In this document: positions 8,188 through 15,304 of the stretch, piece after piece | How positions within the stretch are numbered: the stretch's first letter is position 1 | Layout: each line of letters starts with the position of its first letter | NCBI RefSeq assembly: GCF_014851765.1 | Contig: NZ_JACVAI010000005.1 | Coordinates: 248,001-312,000 of the forward strand | From: Pseudomonas sp. PDM04 | GTDB taxonomy: Bacteria; Pseudomonadota; Gammaproteobacteria; Pseudomonadales; Pseudomonadaceae | Length of the DNA stretch: 64,000 nucleotides | Direction of reading: 5' to 3' | Notes under the pieces: generated by a model | What the model saw: only the letters and a program-made list of their open reading frames with translations | Told to the model about the DNA's origin: nothing | Databases searched by the model: none | Program-made: the position numbers and the translations under genes

Positions 8188-9924
8188 TTACATGCGCTCC
8201 AGAGTTTCCAGGCCCAAGAGTTCCAGGCCTTGCTTGAGAGTGCGACCGGTCAGCGCGGCGAGGCGCAGGCGGCTCTGCATCTGCGCCGGGGTTTCGGCGC
8301 TGAGGATCGGGCAGTTCTCGTAGAAGCCGGAGAACAGGCCGGCGACGTCGTACAGGTAGGCGCACAGGACGTGTGGCGTGCCCTTCTCGGCCACGTTGTT
8401 CAGCACTTCGCCGAACTGCGCGAGCTTCGCCGCCAGCTCCAGTTCGTGGGCGGCTTCCAGGACGATCTGGCCGTCGACTTCGCTGAAGTTCTTGCCCAGC
8501 TTGCGGAACACACCGGCCACGCGGGTGTAGGCGTAGAGCAGATACGGTGCGGTGTTGCCTTCGAAGTTGAGCATCAGGTCGAAGTTGAAGCTGTAGTCGC
8601 TGGTGCGGTGCTTGGACAGGTCGGCGTACTTCACCGCGTCGATGCCCACCACCTTGGCGATATTGCGCAGTTCGGTCTCGGCCAGTTCAGGGTTCTTGTC
8701 CTTGACCAGGGTGTAGGCGCGTTCCTGGGCTTCGGTCAGCAGATCGATCAGCTTCACCGTGCCGCCGTCACGGGTCTTGAACGGGCGGCCATCGGCGCCG
8801 TTCATGGTGCCGAAGCCCATGTGTTCCATTTCCATCGGGTGCGTCACGAAACCGGCCTTGCGGGCGACGGCGAACACCTGCTGGAAGTGCAGGGCCTGAC
8901 GCTGGTCGACGAAATACAGGGCGCGGTCGGCCTTGAGCTTGCCGCTGCGGTAGCGCACGGCCGCCAGGTCGGTGGTGGCGTAGAGGTAGCCGCCGTCCGC
9001 CTTGACGATGATCACCGGCAGCGGATCGCCGTCGGCGTTCTTGAATTCGTCGAGGAACACGCACTGGGCGCCGTTGCTTTCGACCAGCAGGCCGGCGGCC
9101 TTGAGGTCGTTGACCACGTTGATCAGGTCGTCGTTGTAGGCGCTTTCGCCCATGACATCGGCCATGGTCAGCTTGACGTTCAGCAGTTCGTAGATTTTCT
9201 GGCAGTGGGACAGCGAGATGTCCTTGAAGCGGGTCCAGAGCGCCAGGCACTCGGCGTCACCGGCCTGCAGCTTGACCACCAGGCCACGGGCGCGGTCGGC
9301 GAACTCGGTGGATTCGTCGAAGCGCTGCTTGGCGGCGCGGTAGAAGTTCTCCAGGTCTGACAGCTCGTCGCTGGTGATGGGGTTTTCCTGCAGGTAGGCC
9401 ATGAGCATGCCGAACTGGGTGCCCCAGTCGCCCACATGGTTCTGACGGATCACTTCGTCACCGAGGAATTCCAGCACACGGGCCACGCCGTCGCCGATGA
9501 TGGTCGAGCGCAAGTGGCCGACGTGCATCTCCTTGGCCAGGTTGGGGGCCGACAGGTCGACCACCGTACGTTGCGCCGGGCCGGCCTTGCGCACGCCGAT
9601 GCGTTCGTCGGCCAGTGCGGCGTCCAGGCGCGAGGCCAGGGCCTGGGTGTTCTGGAAGAAATTGAGGAAGCCCGGGCCGGCGATTTCGGTCTTGGAAACG
9701 TTTTCGTCGGCCGGCAGCGCGGCGATGATTTTCTCGGCCAGGTCACGCGGCTTCATGCCGGCCGGCTTGGCCAGCATCATGGCGATGTTGCTGGCGAAAT
9801 CGCCGTTTTTCTTGTCGCGGGAGTTTTCCACCTGGATCGCCGGCGACAGGCCTTCAGGCAACACACCTTCGTTGACGAGTTGGGTGATGGCTTGTTGGAT
9901 CAGCTGGCGAATGGTGTCTTTCAT
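8188..9924 (-). CDS. argS: Arginyl-tRNA synthetase
   Basis: A 578-residue class I aminoacyl-tRNA synthetase charging tRNA-Arg. The HIGH-type signature is HVGH at residues 134-137 within the ArgRS block SAPNLAKEMHVGHLRS. The N-terminal Add-1 domain (about 1-85) and the C-terminal helical anticodon-binding (DALR) domain, ending LGLETLERM, are present. ATG start with a GAGAAG ribosome site. A sigma70-like promoter lies about 60 bases upstream. Confidence 0.97.
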   Translation of the reverse strand: MKDTIRQLIQQAITQLVNEGVLPEGLSPAIQVENSRDKKNGDFASNIAMMLAKPAGMKPRDLAEKIIAALPADENVSKTEIAGPGFLNFFQNTQALASRLDAALADERIGVRKAGPAQRTVVDLSAPNLAKEMHVGHLRSTIIGDGVARVLEFLGDEVIRQNHVGDWGTQFGMLMAYLQENPITSDELSDLENFYRAAKQRFDESTEFADRARGLVVKLQAGDAECLALWTRFKDISLSHCQKIYELLNVKLTMADVMGESAYNDDLINVVNDLKAAGLLVESNGAQCVFLDEFKNADGDPLPVIIVKADGGYLYATTDLAAVRYRSGKLKADRALYFVDQRQALHFQQVFAVARKAGFVTHPMEMEHMGFGTMNGADGRPFKTRDGGTVKLIDLLTEAQERAYTLVKDKNPELAETELRNIAKVVGIDAVKYADLSKHRTSDYSFNFDLMLNFEGNTAPYLLYAYTRVAGVFRKLGKNFSEVDGQIVLEAAHELELAAKLAQFGEVLNNVAEKGTPHVLCAYLYDVAGLFSGFYENCPILSAETPAQMQSRLRLAALTGRTLKQGLELLGLETLERM

Positions 9925-9983
9925 GGTCTTCTCTTTCGACCGCAGGCGCGGCGGCGCAGGGTGCGCTGGTGGAAAAACTGGGC

Positions 9984-10012
9984 ATTATCCGTTGCCGGGG
10001 CTGGCTTGCCAA
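9984..10012 (-). promoter_or_regulatory. Sigma70-type promoter of argS
   Basis: On the minus strand TTGGCA-N17-GATAAT: five of six matches in each hexamer with the optimal spacer. The start of transcription would be near 9977, leaving a leader of about 50 bases before argS. Confidence 0.6.
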
Positions 10013-10086
10013 CCTTAGCAGGCAGGTTGTGGATATGCGGTGACAATCGAGCGCTCATCGCGAGCGGGTCGCAGGTGATCCGTCGT

Positions 10087-12306
10087 TCAATACAGGTCGA
10101 CGGGGTCGACATCCAGCGACCAGCGCACCGCCCGCCCGCTGGGCATCTGTTCCAGCGCCAGCAACCAACTGGCCAGCAACCGATGCAGCGGCGCCCGGGC
10201 CGTGGCCTGGAGCAACAATTGCGCACGAAAGCGTCCGGCCCGACGCTCCATCGGTGCCGGCACGGGGCCCAGCAGTTCAATGCCGGTCAGGTGCTGCTCA
10301 AGCAGCAAACGCTCGGCTTCACTGCAGGCTTCATCGAGAAACCCCTCGGCTTGCCCGGGTTTGTGCGCTTCAGCCCGCAACAGGGCCAGGTGCGCGAAAG
10401 GCGGCAGGCCTGCCGCGCGCCGCTCGCTCAAGGCCTGTTCGGCAAAGGCGAAGTAACCCTGCTCGGTCAATTGCACCAGCAGGGGATGGTCGGCGAGGTG
10501 GGTCTGGATGATCACCCGGCCCGGTTCTTCGGCCCGACCGGCGCGGCCGGCGACCTGGACGATCAGTTGCGCCATGCGTTCGCTGGCGCGGAAGTCGCCG
10601 GAAAACAAACCGCCATCGGCATCGAGAATCGACACCAGGGTGACCCGTGGGAAATGGTGACCCTTGGCGAGCATCTGCGTACCCACCAGGATGCACGGCT
10701 GGCCTTTCTGAATGGTGGCGAACAGTTGGTTCATAGCATCCTTGCGCGAGGTGCTGTCGCGGTCGACACGCAATACCGGGTAGTCCGGGAACAGGATGGC
10801 CAGGCGTTCTTCGGCCCGTTCGGTGCCGGCGCCCACCGGGCGCAAATCGACCTTGCTGCATTTCGGGCACTGGCGTGGCACGCGCTCGGCATAGCCGCAA
10901 TGGTGACAGCGCAGTTCCCCGTAGCGCTGGTGCACGGTCATGCGCGCATCGCAGCGCTGGCATTCGGACATCCAGCCGCAGTCGTGACACAACAGGGTGG
11001 GCGCGAATCCCCGGCGGTTGAGGAACACCAGCACCTGCTGGCCGGCGGCGAGTGTCTGGCCAATGGCTTGTTGCATCGGGCCGGAGATGCCGCTGTCCAG
11101 CGGCCGGCTTTTCACATCCAGGCGCAGGAATCGCGGTTGTTTGGCGCCACCGGCGCGTTCATTCAGGCGCAGCAGGCCGTAGCGGCCGGTGTAGGCGTTG
11201 TGCAGGCTTTCCAGCGATGGCGTGGCGGAGCCGAGCACGATCGGAATGTTTTCCTGTCGTGCACGGACCAGTGCCAGGTCTCTGGCGTGATAGCGCAGGC
11301 CTTCCTGCTGTTTATAGGAGCCGTCGTGCTCTTCGTCGATAATGATCAGGCCGGGGTTCTTCATCGGGGTGAACAGCGCCGAGCGGGTGCCGATGATGAT
11401 GTCGGCCTCGCCGTCCCGGGCGGCCAGCCACGCGTCCAGTCGCTCGCGGTCGTTGACCGCCGAGTGAATCAGCGCGATGCGCGCATTGAAGCGTTGCTCG
11501 AAACGCGCAAGGGTTTGCGGGCCGAGGTTGATTTCCGGGATCAGCACCAGTGCCTGCTTGCCGGCCTTGAGGGTTTCACGAATCAGTTGCAGGTAGACTT
11601 CGGTCTTGCCGCTGCCGGTGACGCCGGCCAGCAGAAACGCGTGATAACTGTCGAAACCGGCGCGAATCGCTTCATAGGCGGCCCGCTGTTCGGGGTTGAG
11701 CGGCAACTCCGGTTGCGCCAACCAGTGTTCGTGGCGAACGCCGGGCGCATGCCGGCGGATCTCGACCTGTACCAGCTCCTTGGCCAGCAGCAGGTCAAGA
11801 CTGTCTTTGCTCAGCATCAGTTTGCTCAGCAACGTGTGGGCGACGCCGTGGGGGTGTTGGGCCAGGGTCGCCAGTGCCTCGCGCTGACGCGGCGCGCGGG
11901 CGATGCGCGGGTCATCCAGGCGGGCGCCGGGGGCGGCGGACCAGAAGCGCTCCTGGCGTGCTTCGGCCAGCTCGCCCTGGCGCAGCAGCACCGGCAGCGC
12001 CCAGCTCAAGGTGTCGCCGAGGCTGTGCTGATAGTACTGCGAGGTCCACAGGCACAGTTTGAACAGCGCGGGCGGCAGGGGCGGCGTGGCATCGAGCAGG
12101 GCCAGCGCCGGCTTGAGTTTTTGCGCCGGCACTTCGCTGGTGTCGGTGACCTCCACCAGGATCCCGATCATCTCCCGCCGGCCGAACGGCACCCTCAGGC
12201 GCATGCCGGGCTGCAACTGGGCACGCAGAATCCCGGCCGGCGCCCGGTAGTCGAACAGGCGGCGCAGCGGCGAGGGCAGGGCGAGGCGCAAAATGGCGTC
12301 GGGCAC
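10087..12306 (-). CDS. priA: Primosomal replication-restart helicase PriA
   Basis: A 739-residue superfamily 2 DNA helicase that loads the replisome at stalled forks. The N-terminal fork-binding domain opens with ALPSPLRRLFDY. Walker A is GVTGSGKT at 228-235, the DEEH box is at 324-327, and eight cysteines (440, 443, 449, 452, 467, 470, 480, 483) form the two zinc sites. The start is GTG at 12306, matching the E. coli protein end to end although no clear Shine-Dalgarno is visible. It is a single-gene unit facing away from rpmE. Confidence 0.96.
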   Translation of the reverse strand: MPDAILRLALPSPLRRLFDYRAPAGILRAQLQPGMRLRVPFGRREMIGILVEVTDTSEVPAQKLKPALALLDATPPLPPALFKLCLWTSQYYQHSLGDTLSWALPVLLRQGELAEARQERFWSAAPGARLDDPRIARAPRQREALATLAQHPHGVAHTLLSKLMLSKDSLDLLLAKELVQVEIRRHAPGVRHEHWLAQPELPLNPEQRAAYEAIRAGFDSYHAFLLAGVTGSGKTEVYLQLIRETLKAGKQALVLIPEINLGPQTLARFEQRFNARIALIHSAVNDRERLDAWLAARDGEADIIIGTRSALFTPMKNPGLIIIDEEHDGSYKQQEGLRYHARDLALVRARQENIPIVLGSATPSLESLHNAYTGRYGLLRLNERAGGAKQPRFLRLDVKSRPLDSGISGPMQQAIGQTLAAGQQVLVFLNRRGFAPTLLCHDCGWMSECQRCDARMTVHQRYGELRCHHCGYAERVPRQCPKCSKVDLRPVGAGTERAEERLAILFPDYPVLRVDRDSTSRKDAMNQLFATIQKGQPCILVGTQMLAKGHHFPRVTLVSILDADGGLFSGDFRASERMAQLIVQVAGRAGRAEEPGRVIIQTHLADHPLLVQLTEQGYFAFAEQALSERRAAGLPPFAHLALLRAEAHKPGQAEGFLDEACSEAERLLLEQHLTGIELLGPVPAPMERRAGRFRAQLLLQATARAPLHRLLASWLLALEQMPSGRAVRWSLDVDPVDLY

Positions 12307-12356
12307 GCGGGGGATTCTCGATCAGCGGGTAATTAACAGAAGAACTTGGCTTGTTT

Positions 12357-12444
12357 GTGGGAGCGAGCCTGCTCGCGATAGCAGTGTGTCAGACAACATG
12401 GATGCTGGCCGGCGTTGCGTAATCGCGAGCAAGCTCGCTCCCAC
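12357..12444. repeat. REPIN between priA and rpmE
   Basis: Tail-to-tail REP doublet: GTGGGAGCGAGCCTGCTCGC at the left and its near complement (..GCGAGCAAGCTCGCTCCCAC) at the right, around a loop with TCAGACAACATGGATGCTGG. It occupies the divergent intergenic region between the priA and rpmE 5' ends. Confidence 0.9.
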
Positions 12445-12497
12445 AGGGGAGTACGTCAAGGCCGGGAGCCTAGCAGACGGTCGGTAGAAGCGACAGC

Positions 12498-12525
12498 TTG
12501 CGCGAATGACATTGTCTGGTAGAAT
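12498..12525 (+). promoter_or_regulatory. Probable rpmE promoter (extended -10)
   Basis: TAGAAT at 12520-12525 preceded by TGG forms an extended -10 element; the -35 region (TTGCGC, spacer 16) is weak. Transcription would start near 12532, giving a leader of about 64 bases before the rpmE ATG with a GAGG ribosome site. Confidence 0.5.
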
Positions 12526-12595
12526 CCGCGGCCTAATTACGTGCGGTATTCAACAATAGTGTTGGGTGGCGGCACGCTAGCCTGAGGAAAACACC

Positions 12596-12814
12596 ATGAA
12601 AGCTGATATCCATCCAGAATACCCAGCAGTTGCTGTTACCTGCAGCTGCGGCAACAAGTTCGAAACCCGTTCGACCTACGGCAAAGCCCTGGCGATCGAC
12701 GTTTGCAACGAGTGCCACCCGTTCTACACCGGTAAGCAAAAGACTCTGGACACTGGCGGCCGCGTACAGCGCTTCGCCGACCGTTTCGGTGCTTTCGGCG
12801 CGAAAAAGGCCTAA
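12596..12814 (+). CDS. rpmE: 50S ribosomal protein L31
   Basis: A 72-residue protein, the zinc-binding (C+) form of L31: Cys16, Cys18, Cys37 and Cys40 (CSC and CNEC) make the zinc site. Length and motifs match the family fully. Ribosomal L31 helps bridge the subunits. The gene is followed within 45 bases by a rho-independent terminator that lies inside the next reading frame. Confidence 0.97.
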   Translation: MKADIHPEYPAVAVTCSCGNKFETRSTYGKALAIDVCNECHPFYTGKQKTLDTGGRVQRFADRFGAFGAKKA

Positions 12815-12849
12815 GGCCTGTCAACTTGGGAAGCCGCTACGGTTTTTCC

Positions 12850-13641
12850 ATGCTGATGAAAAAGGCGTCCCTTGCGGGCGCCTTTTTTGTGTCCGCGATT
12901 TGGCTCTCCGCGGCCCAGGCCTTTTGCCCGGCGCCGGGTGGGCTGACATCGGTCGCGGTCCAGCGCGTGGTCGATGGCGACACCCTGCGCCTCGCTGATG
13001 GCCGCAGCGTGCGCATGATCGGCTTGAATACGCCCGAACTGGGCAAGAAAGGTCGATCCGACGAACCGTTTGCCGTGGCTGCACGCAAACGGCTCGAAGC
13101 CCTGGTGGCGGCAAGTGACGGGCGGGTCGGTTTGCTGGCCGGCAAGGAAAGCAAAGACCATTACGGTCGAACCCTGGCCCATGTCTTTGCGGCTGATGGG
13201 GCCAATCTTGAAGCGACAATGCTCGCCGAAGGCCTGGGATATCTGGTCGCGGTCGCCCCGAATGTTGATTTTGTCGACTGCCAACAGGCGGCGGAGCGCA
13301 GTGCGCGCCAGGCCGGACTGGGCCTGTGGCGTCAGTCGCCTGTACTGAAAGCGGATCAGATCAGCATGTCCGGATTTGCCCTGCTCAGCGGGCGTGTGAG
13401 CAAGGTTCAACGCAATCGTGGCGGGATTTGGATCGAATTGCAGGATTCGGTTGTGTTGCGCGTTGCACCCAATCTGTTGGGTCGTTTTGATGCGGACTCG
13501 CTGCAAAGGCTGGAAGGCAAGCCCGTCGAGGCGCGTGGCTGGGTGCTCGACCGTTCCCGTCGCGGTGGGCTCAAGCCTGGTCAGGCGCGCTGGATGCTGC
13601 CACTGACCGATCCGGCGATGATTCAGGTGATGTCGCGCTAG
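12850..13641 (+). CDS. Secreted staphylococcal-nuclease-like (thermonuclease) protein
   Basis: About 263 residues. An N-terminal Sec signal (MLMKKASLAGAFFVSAIWL.. ending SAAQA) is followed by an SNase (TNase) fold at about 35-160: VVDGDTLRL, VRMIGLNTPE and DHYGRTLAHVF hold the family's Asp, Arg, Glu and Arg positions; the calcium-ligand Asp40 equivalent is Asn, as in many bacterial homologues. The C-terminal ~100 residues form an extra beta-rich segment. ATGs at 12850 and 12856 are both possible, neither with a good Shine-Dalgarno. The signal peptide is encoded by the rpmE terminator hairpin. Predicted periplasmic nuclease; activity unproven. Confidence 0.8.
   Translation: MLMKKASLAGAFFVSAIWLSAAQAFCPAPGGLTSVAVQRVVDGDTLRLADGRSVRMIGLNTPELGKKGRSDEPFAVAARKRLEALVAASDGRVGLLAGKESKDHYGRTLAHVFAADGANLEATMLAEGLGYLVAVAPNVDFVDCQQAAERSARQAGLGLWRQSPVLKADQISMSGFALLSGRVSKVQRNRGGIWIELQDSVVLRVAPNLLGRFDADSLQRLEGKPVEARGWVLDRSRRGGLKPGQARWMLPLTDPAMIQVMSR
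12859..12888 (+). terminator. Rho-independent terminator of rpmE, inside next gene
   Basis: AAAAAGGCG-T-CCC-TTGC-GGG-CGCC-TTTTTT: a GC stem of seven pairs with one bulged T and a TTGC loop, flanked by A- and T-runs, the textbook shape. It follows the rpmE stop by 44 bases. It coincides with the first codons of the nuclease-like gene. Confidence 0.8.
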
Positions 13642-13644
13642 AAA

Positions 13645-13681
13645 ATTGTAGACATTTTTTCCGTTGATTGTAGACAGTCTA
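13645..13681. promoter_or_regulatory. Repeated ATTGTAGACA elements upstream of maeB
   Basis: ATTGTAGACA occurs at 13645-13654 and 13667-13676, 22 bases apart (two helical turns); the second copy overlaps the palindrome TAGAC-A-GTCTA (13671-13681). This resembles GntR-type operators. It begins three bases after the nuclease stop and 140 bases before maeB. A weak promoter-like pair (TTGTGG-N17-TATCCT, 13752-13780) lies further downstream. Confidence 0.4.
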
Positions 13682-13820
13682 TCCCTTGTGTTCCGCGGCT
13701 CTTGGCCCAAAGTCGTAGTGCAGGGCGCTTGACAGGGGTGACCGGTCAGTCTTGTGGGGACTTTGCGAGGCGCGTATCCTCGCTGACCAGTCTGTCCAAC
13801 AGTAAAAGCGGAATGCCCAC

Positions 13821-15089
13821 ATGTCTGATTTGAAAACTGCCGCTCTCGAGTATCACGCCAATCCTCGTCCAGGAAAGCTGAGCGTCGAGCTCACCAAGCC
13901 CACCGCTACCGCCCGCGACCTGTCGCTGGCCTACAGCCCCGGCGTAGCCGAACCAGTGCGCGAAATCGGTCGCGACCCTGAGCTGGCCTACAAATACACC
14001 GGCAAAGGCAACCTGGTTGCAGTCATTTCCGATGGCACCGCGATTCTCGGCCTGGGTAACCTGGGCCCATTGGCTTCCAAGCCAGTGATGGAAGGCAAGG
14101 GTGTTCTGTTCAAGCGCTTCGCCGGCATCGACGTGTTCGATATCGAAGTCGACTCCGAAAGCCCGCAAGCCTTCATCGACACCGTCAAGCGTATCTCCAT
14201 CACCTTCGGTGGCATCAACCTCGAAGACATCAAGGCGCCTGAGTGCTTCGAGATCGAGCGTGCCCTGATCGAGCAGTGTGACATCCCGGTATTCCACGAT
14301 GACCAGCACGGTACTGCCATCGTGACCGCTGCGGGCATGATCAACGCCCTGGAAATCGCGGGCAAAACCCTGCCAGAGGCCAAGATCGTCTGCCTGGGCG
14401 CTGGCGCGGCCGCCATCTCCTGCATGAAATTGCTGGTGAGCATGGGCGCCAACATCGAAAACATCTACATGGTTGACCGTACCGGCGTGATCCACTCCGG
14501 CCGTGACGACCTGAACCAATACAAGGCTGTCTTCGCTCACGCGACCGACAAGCGCACCCTGGCGGATGCCCTGCAAGGCGCCGACGTGTTCGTTGGCCTG
14601 TCCGGCCCGAACCTGCTGAGTGCCGAAGGCCTGAAGTCCATGGCGGCCAACCCGATCGTGTTCGCCTGCTCGAACCCGGACCCGGAAATCTCCCCGGAGC
14701 TGGCACACGCCACCCGCAGCGACGTGATCATGGCCACCGGCCGTTCGGACTACCCGAACCAGGTCAACAACGTGCTGGGCTTCCCGTTCATCTTCCGTGG
14801 CGCTCTGGACGTTCGCGCCAAGCGCATCAACGAAGAGATGAAAGTCGCGGCGGCCAACGCCCTGCGTGAACTGGCCAAGCTGCCAGTGCCTCAGGAAGTG
14901 TGCGACGCCTACGGCGGTATCAAGCTGGAGTTCGGTCGTGAGTACATCATTCCGAAACCAATGGATGCCCGTCTGATCACCCTGATCTCCGACGCCGTGG
15001 CCAAGGCTGCGATCGAGACCGGCGTGGCGACCCTGCCGTATCCGAAGAACTACCCGCTGAAAAGCGTGGACGACGTGTTCAACGGCTAA
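13821..15089 (+). CDS. maeB: NADP-type malic enzyme
   Basis: A 422-residue malic enzyme that decarboxylates malate to pyruvate with reduction of NAD(P). The N-terminal malic domain contains the signature AYSPGVAEP and FHDDQHGTA; the Rossmann domain has CLGAGAAAISC. It ends after the catalytic part (..SVDDVFNG) and lacks the phosphotransacetylase-like C-terminal domain of E. coli MaeB (759 residues), the form usual in Pseudomonas. Monocistronic, with a terminator 20 bases downstream. NADP preference is assumed from the family. Confidence 0.9.
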   Translation: MSDLKTAALEYHANPRPGKLSVELTKPTATARDLSLAYSPGVAEPVREIGRDPELAYKYTGKGNLVAVISDGTAILGLGNLGPLASKPVMEGKGVLFKRFAGIDVFDIEVDSESPQAFIDTVKRISITFGGINLEDIKAPECFEIERALIEQCDIPVFHDDQHGTAIVTAAGMINALEIAGKTLPEAKIVCLGAGAAAISCMKLLVSMGANIENIYMVDRTGVIHSGRDDLNQYKAVFAHATDKRTLADALQGADVFVGLSGPNLLSAEGLKSMAANPIVFACSNPDPEISPELAHATRSDVIMATGRSDYPNQVNNVLGFPFIFRGALDVRAKRINEEMKVAAANALRELAKLPVPQEVCDAYGGIKLEFGREYIIPKPMDARLITLISDAVAKAAIETGVATLPYPKNYPLKSVDDVFNG

Positions 15090-15110
15090 GTCGTTGTAGC
15101 ACTCCATCCG

Positions 15111-15143
15111 AAAGCCCCGGCTCGTGAGCGTCGGGGTTTTTTA
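15111..15143 (+). terminator. Rho-independent terminator of maeB
   Basis: AAAGCCCCGG..TCGGGGTTTTTT, a GC-rich stem with an inner GCTC/GAGC stem and a six-T tail, 22 bases after the maeB stop. Confidence 0.85.
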
Positions 15144-15175
15144 TTGCCTCCCGGTTTTCAGGTCGATATGGCAGG

Positions 15176-15222
15176 CCTCATCGTGAGCAGGACGTGTAGG
15201 AGCGAGCCTGCTCGCGATGAGG
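15176..15222. repeat. Degenerate head-to-head REP pair between maeB and ponA
   Basis: CCTCATCGTGAGCAGG (15176-15191) and CCTGCTCGCGATGAGG (15207-15222) are inverted with 15 of 16 matches and enclose GTAGGAGCGAG. Only the right copy is a clear REP; the left is decayed. It lies between the two convergent terminators. Confidence 0.65.
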
Positions 15223-15250
15223 TCCGCAGTTGCACCGAGAATCTCCAGAC

Positions 15251-15288
15251 AAAAAAAGCCCCGCCTTCTAACGAAGAGCGGGGCTTTT
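15251..15288 (-). terminator. Rho-independent terminator of ponA
   Basis: Read on the minus strand, AAAAGCCCCGC..GCGGGGCTTTTTTT forms an 11-pair stem with a seven-T tail, 16 bases beyond the ponA stop. Confidence 0.9.
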
Positions 15289-15304
15289 GGCGTGCGTCGA
15301 GGGA

